The notes under the pieces are model-generated. The model did no database searches, was not told the DNA's origin, and saw only the letters and a list, made by a program, of their open reading frames with translations. Shown here piece after piece: positions 29,417-37,754 of a stretch of 64,000 nt of DNA. The translations under genes and the position numbers were made by a program. Each line of letters begins with the position of its first letter. Positions within the stretch are counted from its first letter, which is position 1. This stretch comes from Xylophilus sp. Its GTDB lineage: Bacteria; Pseudomonadota; Gammaproteobacteria; Burkholderiales; Burkholderiaceae_C. Where the stretch lies: the NCBI GenBank assembly GCA_009914555.1, contig WNDY01000002.1:1-64000 (forward strand), read 5' to 3'.

Positions 29417-31099
29417 ATGACCAAGCGCATCCAACAGGATTACTTCAAGCGCGAGACTGCCGAAGTATCCAATTTCATCACCTCCCTGAAGGACAACGTC
29501 GCCCCGAGCGGCACCTTCGATTCCGCCGCAGCCGCCGACTTCATGGCGACCGCGACGAGCCAAAGCTCGGGCGTCAAGATCCCCGAAACCCTGCAAGCCG
29601 TCCTCGACGACTGCAAGGACGATGCCGAAAAGGAGCGCGTCACCCGCGCCATCCTCGACGGCGTGAAAATCTACGAAGAGCAGCACGGCATGACCGTCCC
29701 CGCTGACGTGGCCGAGCAGGCTCTGCACCTGGCCTACGCCACCACCAGCGAAGCCAAGCGCAAGTACGGCGCTGCGCTGGATTCGGCCTCGTCCGTCCAT
29801 CACGATCAGGGTTCCATCCAGCCGAACCGCGCTGTGGTGTCCATCCTGACCACCTTCGCCGAAGCCATCCCGTTTGCGCACTACCTGCCGGCGGACATCG
29901 GTTCCAACGAAGCCAAGCTCGCCATCGTCAGCCACCAGGCCGGCAATACCTTCGGCGCCTACTCGCAGAACGACCTGCTGGACGGCACCCACTCCGGCGG
30001 CGCCTACGTCGGCGCGTCCCGCGTCAATACCAGCACGCCGCTGACCGCTGACGGCACCGTGGGCGGCAAGCTGACCGTCGGCCAGGCCACCAGCGACACC
30101 TGCGACCAGAGCGCTACCGGCGTCAAGCTGCTGCGTGGCCGCTCGCAGGTGTACGTGAATGGCGTGCTCGCCGCGCAAGAGCCGATCAACAGCTCCGGCT
30201 CCGGCAACTCGCCCATCAACGGCAGCATCACCATCGCGGGCACCACCTATGTCATCGGCGGCACCATCAACACCGATACCGGCGTGTATGCGCTGACCAC
30301 GACCCCGAAGATGCCCGACACCATCCCCGTGACGGTGGAAGGCTTCATCGACTTCGAGCGCGACCCGAGCGTGACGCCCTCGATCATCACGTCCGTCAGC
30401 ACCTTCCCGCTGTACGCCGCCCCGTGGCGCGTCATCACCCGTCAAAGCATCGACGGTCGTACCCAAATGGCGAACGAACTGAACCTGGATCCGTACAGCG
30501 AAAGCATCATCGCCATCCAGAACCAGTTTGCCAACGAGCGCCACTACAACGTGCTGGCGAAGGCCCGCCGTTTGGCCGCGAACAACCAGTCCACCTACAA
30601 CTTCGACTGGGCGAATCGTTCGACGCAGCTCAAGCGCAACGACATCTGGCACGACTTCGGCGCGGCTCTCGCCAATGCGTCGCAGCAGATGGCCGTCGAT
30701 ACCATGAACCACGGTATCACCCACCTGTATGTCGGCAAGGACATCGCTTCGCAGTTCCTGACGCTCGCCAACGACATCTTCGAGCCGTCGGGCATCGCCG
30801 TCCGTCCGGGCATCTTCCGTGTGGGCCGTCTCTTCGGCCAGTACGAGGTGTACTACACCCCGAAGGAAGTGGCCGAAACCGCCAACAGCGGCAACATCCT
30901 CTGCGTGGGCCGTGCTACCGACGTGGCGCGCAACCCCATCGTCCTGGGCGATGCCGTTCCCCCGACCGTCAAGCCCCTGCTGGCCGGCGATGACCTGCGC
31001 GAAGGCGCCGGCTTCTACGCCCGCAACTTCACGGCGGTCAATCCGCACGGCCCGTCCTCGCTGGGCTGCGCCACCATCAACGTGACCAACCTGCGCTAA
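29417..31099 (+). CDS. major capsid protein (T4 gp23-like)
   Basis: This 560-residue protein resembles T4 gp23-type HK97-fold capsid proteins. The first about 125 residues are helical and acidic, typical of a delta domain removed or folded inside. The region after IPFAHYLPADIGSNEAKLAI is the shell domain. An insertion (about 215-330) is beta-rich with many Thr/Gly (GTTYVIGGTINTDTGVYALT). It has its own promoter and a strong ribosome site, fitting very high expression. Confidence 0.8.
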   Translation: MTKRIQQDYFKRETAEVSNFITSLKDNVAPSGTFDSAAAADFMATATSQSSGVKIPETLQAVLDDCKDDAEKERVTRAILDGVKIYEEQHGMTVPADVAEQALHLAYATTSEAKRKYGAALDSASSVHHDQGSIQPNRAVVSILTTFAEAIPFAHYLPADIGSNEAKLAIVSHQAGNTFGAYSQNDLLDGTHSGGAYVGASRVNTSTPLTADGTVGGKLTVGQATSDTCDQSATGVKLLRGRSQVYVNGVLAAQEPINSSGSGNSPINGSITIAGTTYVIGGTINTDTGVYALTTTPKMPDTIPVTVEGFIDFERDPSVTPSIITSVSTFPLYAAPWRVITRQSIDGRTQMANELNLDPYSESIIAIQNQFANERHYNVLAKARRLAANNQSTYNFDWANRSTQLKRNDIWHDFGAALANASQQMAVDTMNHGITHLYVGKDIASQFLTLANDIFEPSGIAVRPGIFRVGRLFGQYEVYYTPKEVAETANSGNILCVGRATDVARNPIVLGDAVPPTVKPLLAGDDLREGAGFYARNFTAVNPHGPSSLGCATINVTNLR

Positions 31100-31126
31100 T
31101 CGCCCAGACCGGAAAGGAGCACCAAC

Positions 31127-31777
31127 ATGACCAAGATCGTCAAGCTGGGCGCTCCTTCCCTCACGGGGAAGGACGCCAACCAACTGGTGGCCGAGGCTTT
31201 CGCCGACGCCAAGTACCCGCTCACCGTCACGGTGAAGAACCACATGCCGCGCGATGTGGTTTTCCCCGAGGTGCCGGGCCTGTTCCTGAAGCACGTCGCC
31301 AACGACAAGGAAAGCGCGAAGACCGTCAAGGTTGCCTCGCACGACCTGTTCCAGCGCGTGGCTTCGAGCATCGAGCAGATCGCCGAGCTCAACCGCTACA
31401 AGCTGGCCGTGACCATTTCCGCCGGCGCTATCCCGGCTGAAACCGATGGCGATGCCAGCGGTGAAGGTGCCGGCGGCGCGGGTTCGGGCGAAGGTACGGG
31501 CGCCAGCGGCGAGGGCGGCGAAACCATCGTCAAGAAGCCGTCCGAAGGTCTGTCCTACGACCAACTCAAGGACGCGCTGAAGGCCAAGGGCATCGAGTTC
31601 CAGGCCAATGCCAAGAAGGCCGACCTGGCCGCGCTGCTGGACGCCGTTCCTGTTGCCCCCGAGGGCGACAAGACCGCCGACCCTGCCGCGCCGACCGGCG
31701 ATGCCAGCGGTGAAGGTGCCGGCGCTGCCGGTCAAGAAAACGGCGCTGCCGACGGCCAACAAGCCACCGGCGCGTAA
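31127..31777 (+). CDS. virion protein with HeH/SAP-like motif and Gly-rich linkers
   Basis: This 216-residue protein is directly downstream of the capsid gene. The N-terminal about 100 residues form a beta domain (YPLTVTVKNHMPRDVVFPEV). A Gly/Ser/Glu linker (DASGEGAGGAGSGEGTGASG) leads to LSYDQLKDALKAKGIEFQAN, then AKKADLAALLDAV, a helix-extended-helix (HeH/SAP-like) motif. A second copy of the linker ends the protein. It could be a capsid decoration or head-completion protein. Confidence 0.6.
   Translation: MTKIVKLGAPSLTGKDANQLVAEAFADAKYPLTVTVKNHMPRDVVFPEVPGLFLKHVANDKESAKTVKVASHDLFQRVASSIEQIAELNRYKLAVTISAGAIPAETDGDASGEGAGGAGSGEGTGASGEGGETIVKKPSEGLSYDQLKDALKAKGIEFQANAKKADLAALLDAVPVAPEGDKTADPAAPTGDASGEGAGAAGQENGAADGQQATGA
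31448..31724 (+). repeat. 28-bp direct repeat encoding the Gly-rich linkers
   Basis: Positions 31448-31475 and 31697-31724 are identical over 28 bp and encode the same GDASGEGAG peptide on both sides of the HeH motif. Exact nucleotide identity suggests a recent duplication, and recombination between them would delete the motif in frame-dependent fashion. Confidence 0.8.
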
Positions 31778-31792
31778 TAGAAGGGAGAGGCC

Positions 31793-33490
31793 ATGAGTAC
31801 CGCTTTCGTGCGACAACTCGGTGCGGAATCCGGCGTTCAGCTCAACCCGCTGCGCGACAACTCCGAAATTCCCGCCGGCGATAACTCCGACCAGGTGTTC
31901 GGGATCATGATGCGGGCCACTCGTGGCCGTATCGACAAGCCGTTCGCCGTGGATCGCGGCAACGTGTTCAAGAAGCTGGGCAACGGCGAGCAGGTGCGCT
32001 TGTCCGCGCTCAACGAGGCGTGGGTGCATGTCGTGGAAGCCCTGAACAAAGGCGCTTACCAGGCCATCATCCAGCGTCTTTCCACGACCTCCGCCGCCAT
32101 CAAGTGGCTGGTGGTGGCCGTCGAAATGACCGCCGGCGACCCGGCAGCCGAGCCGCCCGTGGCTCCGGCCCCGACGGGCGACTTCACCTACACGGTGATG
32201 ACCGAAGACGCCTTCGAGGAACTGGAAACCCCGTTCCTGTTTGCCGTCAAGCACCTGGAATGCCACAACGACGGCATCCAGATCGAGTTCCGCGCGGAAT
32301 CCGTGCAGGACGCCGGCCTGGATGTCGCCAACGACAAGCTGACCCTGCGTCTGCGCGACAAGGACGACAACCTGCTGTACGAGTTCTACGGCTCGCTGAA
32401 GTCCGATTCCAAGGACGACTACGGCAACTCGAACTACCTGCCGGACGTGGCCCAAGGCCAGACCGATGCTGTCGAATTGCAGACCGGCGTGCTGGGCGCT
32501 GCCGCTGTCATCGCCGCCGGCTCCGAAGCCTACGGCTACGACACCAACGGACGCCAGCAATGGGCGAAGTCCGGCGTGCAGGTGTGCTTCTCCGAAGGCG
32601 GCACGGCCTACACCACGCAGGACTACATGGGCGCGCGTGAAAAGCTGCAATACACGCAGTTCGACTACGCCTATATCTCGTCCGGCGGCACGCAGGCCCC
32701 GGCGCTGCTGGCCCAGCTCGCGCAACTGGCGTTCGACACGAACCGCCAGCTCCGCTTCGACATCCCCGGCAATCTGTCGGTGGAAGCGGCCATCGCGTTC
32801 GTCAATCAGCTCAACATGGGCGCCAGCCAGACCGCGCATCTGATGCACGCCTTCTGGGCTCCGCTGAAGTCCGACGACCCGACGGGCGTGAATCCCAACG
32901 GCTACTTCGGCACGGCGACGCTGAACATCGCCTACGCCTGCGGTCGTAACGCCCAGGTGAATGCCAAGGGCTTCGCGCCGAAGAATTACCCGATTGCGGG
33001 CCGCGAATGGGCTATCCAGCGCGTGAAGATCACGCAGACCGTCAAACTGCGCGACCAGGACTTGAACGCGCTCGCGCGCGCCAAGATCAACCCGGTGGCG
33101 TACGAAACCTACACCGGCGGCGGGCGCTACGTCTTCCGCGATTCGCTGACCTGCGCGCTGGTCGAATCCAGCCTCAAGAAGCTGATCGCGGTGGCCGACA
33201 TGAGCACCAGCATCGACGAGGCCGTGACGCGCGCTGCGAAGGACAACCTGCAATTGCCGATGGACCTGTCGGTGAAGAAGACCAAGGACTTCCTGCAAAC
33301 CCTCTTCGAGGGTGCGGAGGCGTCCAAGTGGATCGTGCCTTCCAGCGAGCCGGAAATGGGCGGCAAGGCGTTCGTGTATGACGTGCGGCCCAATGAAATG
33401 CGGCCCTACGAAGACATGGATGTGACCTACGCCCTGCGCTACGACGGCACGAACCGCCGCACCTTCGTGACGCAGACCTTGAGCAAGTAA
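31793..33490 (+). CDS. contractile tail sheath protein
   Basis: This is a 565-residue protein. Recognition is by the overall sheath layout: an N-terminal arm region with FGIMMRATRGRIDKPFAVDR, GNVFKKLG and HVVEALNKGAYQAIIQRL, a variable central insertion, and a conserved C-terminal half (AYACGRNAQVNAKGFAPKNY, then GGRYVFRDSLTCALVESSLK, ending DVTYALRYDGTNRRTFVTQT). Length agrees with T4-like sheaths. It shows that the particle has a contractile tail. It follows the decoration-type gene. Confidence 0.8.
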   Translation: MSTAFVRQLGAESGVQLNPLRDNSEIPAGDNSDQVFGIMMRATRGRIDKPFAVDRGNVFKKLGNGEQVRLSALNEAWVHVVEALNKGAYQAIIQRLSTTSAAIKWLVVAVEMTAGDPAAEPPVAPAPTGDFTYTVMTEDAFEELETPFLFAVKHLECHNDGIQIEFRAESVQDAGLDVANDKLTLRLRDKDDNLLYEFYGSLKSDSKDDYGNSNYLPDVAQGQTDAVELQTGVLGAAAVIAAGSEAYGYDTNGRQQWAKSGVQVCFSEGGTAYTTQDYMGAREKLQYTQFDYAYISSGGTQAPALLAQLAQLAFDTNRQLRFDIPGNLSVEAAIAFVNQLNMGASQTAHLMHAFWAPLKSDDPTGVNPNGYFGTATLNIAYACGRNAQVNAKGFAPKNYPIAGREWAIQRVKITQTVKLRDQDLNALARAKINPVAYETYTGGGRYVFRDSLTCALVESSLKKLIAVADMSTSIDEAVTRAAKDNLQLPMDLSVKKTKDFLQTLFEGAEASKWIVPSSEPEMGGKAFVYDVRPNEMRPYEDMDVTYALRYDGTNRRTFVTQTLSK

Positions 33491-33530
33491 CCGCCACCCG
33501 CAAACCGTATAAAGGAAAGGAAGCAAAACC

Positions 33531-34217
33531 ATGAACGTGACTGAAATGCTGCGTGGCGCGCTCAAGCGCCCGGATCCCGCTGCCAAGAAGACGCTGGACA
33601 GCGCCGACGACAAGGAGCCGAAGCTGTCCGGCGCCGACGACTACACCATCGCCGACATTTCCGTGTCGGCTGTGGCCGCCGTCCAGCAATGGGCCGAAAC
33701 CGACGACCTGGACGATGGCGAAAGCTACGCCGACCGCCTGATGGCTCTCTTCGTGGGCATCGCTGATGCCAACAAGGACGGCGACATCACCGAAGACGAG
33801 CAGGGCGTCCTGCAAGTGGCGCTCAACACCGCCTGGGACTACCTCGTGAAGTGCGGCGTGTCCGAAGAGGACGCCGGCGCGCTGCTGAACGACTGGGACG
33901 GCGAGGCCGCCGACCGCGTGCGCGACCTGGTGGCATCCGTGCTGCCCGATGGCGAAGACGGCGCCGGCGATGACATCGACGCCTTCGTGTTCTCCGACGA
34001 CGACCAAGAGCCTGCGCTGGACGCTGCCTACCGCAAGAAGGTGGTCATCCGTAGCGGGAAGAAGGTGCGCATCAACAAGCGTATCTCCGGCCACGTCCGC
34101 CTGTCTGCCAAGCAGAAGGTGGCGATCCGCAAGGCGCGTATGAAGAGCCATTCCGCCGGGGCGATGATGCGCCGCATGAAGTCCCTGCGCATCCGCCAGC
34201 GCGCGGGCCTGAAGTAA
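33531..34217 (+). CDS. virion protein with EF-hand loop and basic tail
   Basis: This is a 228-residue protein. Residues 79-90 read DANKDGDITEDE, a canonical EF-hand calcium-binding loop (D1, N3, D5, G6, I8, E12), between helices. The first 170 residues are very acidic. The last about 55 (KKVVIRSGKKVRINKRISGH, then KARMKSHSAGAMMRRMKSLR) are strongly basic, as in nucleic-acid-binding tails. It is the last gene before a terminator. No named family; a structural or DNA-contacting head/tail protein is likely. Confidence 0.65.
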   Translation: MNVTEMLRGALKRPDPAAKKTLDSADDKEPKLSGADDYTIADISVSAVAAVQQWAETDDLDDGESYADRLMALFVGIADANKDGDITEDEQGVLQVALNTAWDYLVKCGVSEEDAGALLNDWDGEAADRVRDLVASVLPDGEDGAGDDIDAFVFSDDDQEPALDAAYRKKVVIRSGKKVRINKRISGHVRLSAKQKVAIRKARMKSHSAGAMMRRMKSLRIRQRAGLK

Positions 34218-34245
34218 GAAGTTCTCCTTGCCATGATGGGGCCTT

Positions 34246-34282
34246 GGGCGCTGCTGCGAGAGCGGTAGCGCCCTTTTTATTC
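34246..34282 (+). terminator. rho-independent terminator after the head/sheath operon
   Basis: GGGCGCT (34246-34252) pairs with AGCGCCC (34267-34273) around a 14-base loop and is followed by TTTTTATT. It lies 29 bp after the stop of the EF-hand gene and directly before the next start codon (34284), so the downstream gene depends on read-through. Confidence 0.85.
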
Positions 34283-34283
34283 T

Positions 34284-35108
34284 ATGCCGAACATCCCTTC
34301 CATTCTCCCGCCCACACTGGTAGGCGGCGGCCTATCCTCTCTCTGGGACGGGCTTTCGCCGCACCTTATCGCCAGCTTCTACGAGGTGGTCAAGACCGGC
34401 GACGATTCCTGGGGGCGCACCTCGCAGAGCGACGCGGCCACCGTGCTCGCGCCGCTGACCGAGGCGAACATGGAAATGGTGCTGAACTGGCAGAGCCCGT
34501 TCGAGCAGGCCGGGCCGGAATCGAAGGCTCCGGCGCTCATGGCGATGCTTCAGTCCGGCGCGCTTCAGCCCATCGTCGATGTCATGCTGCCCGGCAACAA
34601 GTCGGGGACGAAGACGGAGGGCGGCGCCCAGCAGAAGTCCAACGACTTTCTCAAGCAATTCGAGGGGCGCACCGGCATCACGAAGCTGAACAGCACGCAG
34701 GTGTTCAACGGGATGCCGCCGGTGAAGATCCAGGTGGTGGCCCTGTTCCGCGCTTGGCGCGACCCGGCAAGCGAGGTCGAAGCCCCGTTCAACAAGCTGA
34801 TGGAGTGGGCCTTGCCAATCGAGCTATCGAAGGACGGCTCCCTGCTGGCGCGCGCCGCCGAGACGACGAAGGGCGACATGGGCTATGTCGAAGCCCTGAT
34901 GCCGTCGAAGTCGCCCACGCGCGTCGCCATGAAGTTCAAGGGCCGTACCTACTCGCCGCTGGTGATCGAGTCCATCGGTATGCCCATGAACTCCCCCGTG
35001 GATGCGAACGGCCAGTACGTCGAGCTCGCCGTGCCCATGACCCTCTGCACGCTGACCGCCCTTGACCGCAAGGACTGGGCGAATTCCCAAAAAGTCAGCC
35101 TCACGTAG
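34284..35108 (+). CDS. tail or baseplate protein of unknown function
   Basis: This is a 274-residue protein. The C-terminal half (EVEAPFNKLMEWALPIELSK, then SPTRVAMKFKGRTYSPLVIE, SIGMPMNSPVDANGQYVELA) has the beta pattern of tail-tube-like or tube-terminator proteins. The start lies two bases after the terminator T-run with no ribosome site, so translation may depend on read-through transcripts or a leaderless start. The assignment to the tail is by location and pattern. Confidence 0.5.
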   Translation: MPNIPSILPPTLVGGGLSSLWDGLSPHLIASFYEVVKTGDDSWGRTSQSDAATVLAPLTEANMEMVLNWQSPFEQAGPESKAPALMAMLQSGALQPIVDVMLPGNKSGTKTEGGAQQKSNDFLKQFEGRTGITKLNSTQVFNGMPPVKIQVVALFRAWRDPASEVEAPFNKLMEWALPIELSKDGSLLARAAETTKGDMGYVEALMPSKSPTRVAMKFKGRTYSPLVIESIGMPMNSPVDANGQYVELAVPMTLCTLTALDRKDWANSQKVSLT

Positions 35109-35122
35109 GAGCACCAGACCCC

Positions 35123-35896
35123 ATGATCTACTTTCCCCCACTTCGCACGCGACGCCTGACGCTGCAACTGCGCGAACTGTCCATCGGCGATTCCCTGGCC
35201 CTGGCCGCCATGCCCGGCCACATGGAAGAGGCCAGCACCACGGCCTTCCTGCACGCCGCCGTCGATGCGTCGAAGGGCGGTGTCGATGACCCGGCCCGCT
35301 GGACGGTGCAGGAGCGCATCCTGGCCGTCTGCCACTATCTTTCCGCCACGACCGAGGACGGCCCCGACTTCTCGCTGGGTGCCGGACGCTACTCGGACTA
35401 CCTGCAAGGTGAGGCCGACATCCAGACTTCGGTGCAGGCCGTCGAGGTCGGTGAGGTCGGCGGCGACACCTGGCACGTCCGGCACCTCACTGGCGCGATG
35501 GCCGAATCCATCGAGCGCATGGTGGGCGAGGTCGAGGGCCTTTCTGGCCGCCTGCATTGGTTGTTCGGCGCGATGGCCGCGCAACTGCTGCGCACCGGCG
35601 AGGACGCGCCCGAGGCCGCTGACGGCGAAGGCTCGTTCGACGAATACCTGCTGGCGCGCGTGCGCGTGCTGAAGAGCTACCCGGACAGCGATTTCACGCG
35701 GCTGATGGGCTTGTACCTGGAAGGCCGCGACAAGCTGCGCCATTTCTTCAAGCTGGAATTCACCGAGGACGGCATCGTGGCTATGCCGAAAGGAGGGGTG
35801 GCAAGCAACTTGCCGCCGGCCCGATTTCCGGTTCATTCCTGTCTCTCCCGAATGGCGCGCGAGTTGGTCGGAAAACCTGATGGGGACGGCATCTAG
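35123..35896 (+). CDS. tail assembly protein (hub or chaperone type)
   Basis: This is a 257-residue mainly helical protein (QERILAVCHYLSATTEDGPD, then RMVGEVEGLSGRLHWLFGAM) with a conserved-looking RVRVLKSYPDSDFTRLMGLY segment. It resembles the small hub/assembly chaperones encoded between sheath/tube and tape-measure genes of myoviruses. Near the end, AAAGGAGGGG (35790-35799) is a strong internal Shine-Dalgarno-like sequence upstream of the overlap with the next gene; see the finding on possible frameshifting. Confidence 0.45.
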   Translation: MIYFPPLRTRRLTLQLRELSIGDSLALAAMPGHMEEASTTAFLHAAVDASKGGVDDPARWTVQERILAVCHYLSATTEDGPDFSLGAGRYSDYLQGEADIQTSVQAVEVGEVGGDTWHVRHLTGAMAESIERMVGEVEGLSGRLHWLFGAMAAQLLRTGEDAPEAADGEGSFDEYLLARVRVLKSYPDSDFTRLMGLYLEGRDKLRHFFKLEFTEDGIVAMPKGGVASNLPPARFPVHSCLSRMARELVGKPDGDGI

Positions 35897-35917
35897 CCTC
35901 ACCCTATATTCATCCAC
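35870..35917 (+). promoter_or_regulatory. late promoter 3 (lysis genes)
   Basis: GGAAAAC (35870-35876) is followed after exactly 28 bp by TATATT (35905-35910), the best -10 of the set. It lies in the overlap of two tail-assembly genes. The predicted start at 35917 would serve the lysis cassette beginning at 36110 and possibly a short product from the ATG at 35940. Confidence 0.6.
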
Positions 35918-36107
35918 ATCACTGAACGAAGCCTTGGCGATGCAGCCCAGCGTCGCCAAACGGTTCTTCGAGGGCAAGCCCTTCGAGGACTGGAAGAAAG
36001 TAAAGGAAGCCGAGTTGAAAACCCAAGCCGCAGCCGTTGATCGCCTGAACACCGTGATTCGCTCTATCGGCAATCTCGGCAAGGTGCTTGCCCGTCGGAG
36101 GATGTAA
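35880..36107 (+). CDS. small tail assembly protein overlapping the previous gene
   Basis: This 75-residue protein begins MGTASSLTLYSSTSLNEALA and continues with a charged helix (FFEGKPFEDWKKVKEAELKT). Its ATG lies 17 bp inside the preceding gene in the +1 frame. Upstream in that frame the sequence reads RPDFRFIPVSPEWRASWSEN, which is protein-like, so it may also be made as a frameshift extension of the preceding gene. An alternative start is 35940. Paired tail-assembly chaperone frames are common in tailed phages. Confidence 0.5.
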   Translation: MGTASSLTLYSSTSLNEALAMQPSVAKRFFEGKPFEDWKKVKEAELKTQAAAVDRLNTVIRSIGNLGKVLARRRM

Positions 36108-36109
36108 GG

Positions 36110-36469
36110 ATGCTGGACGGACTTTCACCCGAACAAAAGGTAGGCGGCACCGCCGGCCTGATGCTGCTGGGCTTCATGATCCTTCGATGGATTGGCCTGC
36201 GCGTCAGCAAGGACGCCGTGACGCTCAAGGCCGATGCCTCTGACCGCGATGCCTTCACTCGCTTGCAGAAGCGGGTCGAGGACTTGGACGAGCGCCTTGC
36301 CGAAGTCGAGGCGGCGCGAAACCACATCTTCGGCTTCGTCACAAAGTGCATGGCGTACATCAGCCGTTGCGAGTGCGACGGCGTGGAACCGCCAACGCGC
36401 GAAGAGTTGCAGCGCGACTACTACGACCTGATCCAGGGCATGGCGGACAAATTCAAGAATGGGGGGTGA
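36110..36469 (+). CDS. small membrane protein of the lysis region
   Basis: This is a 119-residue protein with one transmembrane segment at about 12-31 (GGTAGLMLLGFMILRWIGL), then a coiled-coil stretch (RDAFTRLQKRVEDLDERLAE) and a helical tail. It lies directly before the endolysin gene, so it could be a holin, antiholin or spanin-like component. Its single spanning helix plus cytoplasmic or periplasmic coiled coil does not settle which. A RBS is GGAGG just before the ATG. Confidence 0.55.
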   Translation: MLDGLSPEQKVGGTAGLMLLGFMILRWIGLRVSKDAVTLKADASDRDAFTRLQKRVEDLDERLAEVEAARNHIFGFVTKCMAYISRCECDGVEPPTREELQRDYYDLIQGMADKFKNGG

Positions 36470-36470
36470 T

Positions 36471-37079
36471 ATGGCGACGCCTGAATCCAAACGGCTTATT
36501 CCCGCCGACTTCCATAAAGCCGCGCTGCTGCTGTCCGTGCCCGTGGCAGCGGTGAAGGCCGTCACCGAAGTGGAAAGCCGGGGCTCCGGTTTCTTCGACG
36601 ATGGCCGCCCCGTCATCCTGTTCGAGCGGCACATCATGTATCGCCGCCTGAAGGATGCCATCGGCCCGCAACTGACCGAAACCTACGCCAAGAGCCACTC
36701 CGGCGTCGTCAATGCGACGCCCGGCGGATACCGTGGCGGCGTCGCCGAGTGCGACCGCCTGGACGAGGCGGCGAAGATTCACCGGGCCTGCGCGCTGGAA
36801 TCGGCGAGCTGGGGCCTGTTCCAGATCATGGGCTTCCACTGGCAACTGCTGGGCTACGGCTCCGTGCAGGAGTTCATCAATGCCATGTACCGGGACGAGG
36901 CCGCGCAACTGGACGCCTTCGTGCGCTTCGTGAAGGCGAACCCGGCCATCTGGTCGGCGCTGAAGGCCCAGGACTGGGCGAAGTTCGCCAAGAACTACAA
37001 CGGCCCGAACTACGCGGCCAACAAATACGACACCAAGATGGCCGCCGCCTTCGAGCGGCACGATACGGAACTTGCCTGA
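36471..37079 (+). CDS. endolysin (N-acetylmuramidase)
   Basis: This 202-residue protein matches the N-acetylmuramidase/DUF3380 family, which cleaves peptidoglycan glycan strands. The pattern is AAVKAVTEVESRGSGFFDDG (catalytic Glu in the EVES motif), then PVILFERHIMYRRL and ESASWGLFQIMGFHWQLLGY, ending FAKNYNGPNYAANKYDTKMA. The start at 36471 follows GGGGGGTGAT; an upstream in-frame ATG is less likely. It has no signal peptide, so release needs a holin. Confidence 0.85.
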   Translation: MATPESKRLIPADFHKAALLLSVPVAAVKAVTEVESRGSGFFDDGRPVILFERHIMYRRLKDAIGPQLTETYAKSHSGVVNATPGGYRGGVAECDRLDEAAKIHRACALESASWGLFQIMGFHWQLLGYGSVQEFINAMYRDEAAQLDAFVRFVKANPAIWSALKAQDWAKFAKNYNGPNYAANKYDTKMAAAFERHDTELA

Positions 37080-37098
37080 CGGCAGAAAGGGGCACGAT

Positions 37099-37344
37099 AT
37101 GTCGCTCAAGGATCTCATCACCGACTACGACGGCGAAACGCTGGAAACGGGGCGAGTTGCCGCCATCGTCGGCATCGCCGCATTCATCGTCCTGGCTGCG
37201 TGGGGCGTGATCGCCCAGGGCAAGGACTTTGACATGCAGGCGTTCGGCATCGGCTTCGGCTCCCTTGTCGGCGGCCTGGGCGTGTACCTCATGGGCGACA
37301 AGAGCAAGCCCAAGGAGCACGCGCCGGGAGGCGAGGCGCAATGA
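37099..37344 (+). CDS. putative holin
   Basis: This is an 81-residue protein with two hydrophobic helices (RVAAIVGIAAFIVLAAWGVI and AFGIGFGSLVGGLGVYLMG) and a short charged C-terminus, as in class II holins. The ATG at 37099 has AAAGGGG at good spacing. It lies between endolysin and the spanin genes, the expected place. It would form inner-membrane holes that release the endolysin. Confidence 0.7.
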   Translation: MSLKDLITDYDGETLETGRVAAIVGIAAFIVLAAWGVIAQGKDFDMQAFGIGFGSLVGGLGVYLMGDKSKPKEHAPGGEAQ

Positions 37345-37754
37345 ACCCGCTCAACCCCTTGCTCTGGAAGGCGCTGGGCGTCATCGCCATGATCGCCGTG
37401 GGTATCGGGCTTGGCTACAAGGCCACGTCCGCTTACTACTCGCCCAAGGTGGCCGCGCTGGAAACGCAACTAAAGGCGGCCAACGACCGCGCCGATTCCT
37501 TTGAGCAGTCCTACAACGCCGTCGCCGCCGCCGCGCAGAAGCAGAACGACGAACTGACGAAGCTGGTTGCGCAGGCCGCCGAGCGCGAGCAGCAGGCCAA
37601 GGCCGCCGCCGACAAGGCAAAGGCCGAATCCGCCGGCTATCAGGCGCAGGCCACGAGCATCTTGCAGTCCCAGCCGCCAGTCGGCGCCAACGAGTGCGCC
37701 GCCGCGTCCGCCGCGTTCGACGCCGAACTGAAGACCGAGCGAGGGAAGCCATGA
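37341..37754 (+). CDS. i-spanin (Rz-like)
   Basis: This 137-residue protein has one N-terminal membrane helix (ALGVIAMIAVGIGLGYKATS) and a long periplasmic coiled coil (VAALETQLKAANDRADSFEQ, then AAEREQQAKAAADKAKAES). This is the Rz layout. Two short overlaps flank it: ATGA with the holin and ATGA with the Rz1-like lipoprotein gene. It pairs with Rz1 to fuse inner and outer membranes at lysis, so the host is Gram-negative. Confidence 0.8.
   Translation: MNPLNPLLWKALGVIAMIAVGIGLGYKATSAYYSPKVAALETQLKAANDRADSFEQSYNAVAAAAQKQNDELTKLVAQAAEREQQAKAAADKAKAESAGYQAQATSILQSQPPVGANECAAASAAFDAELKTERGKP

Noticed and set aside
29366..33613. 1415-codon open frame on the minus strand opposite capsid and sheath
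   Set aside because: It is the mirror of high-GC codon bias in well-supported plus-strand genes, has no ribosome site and shows no domain.
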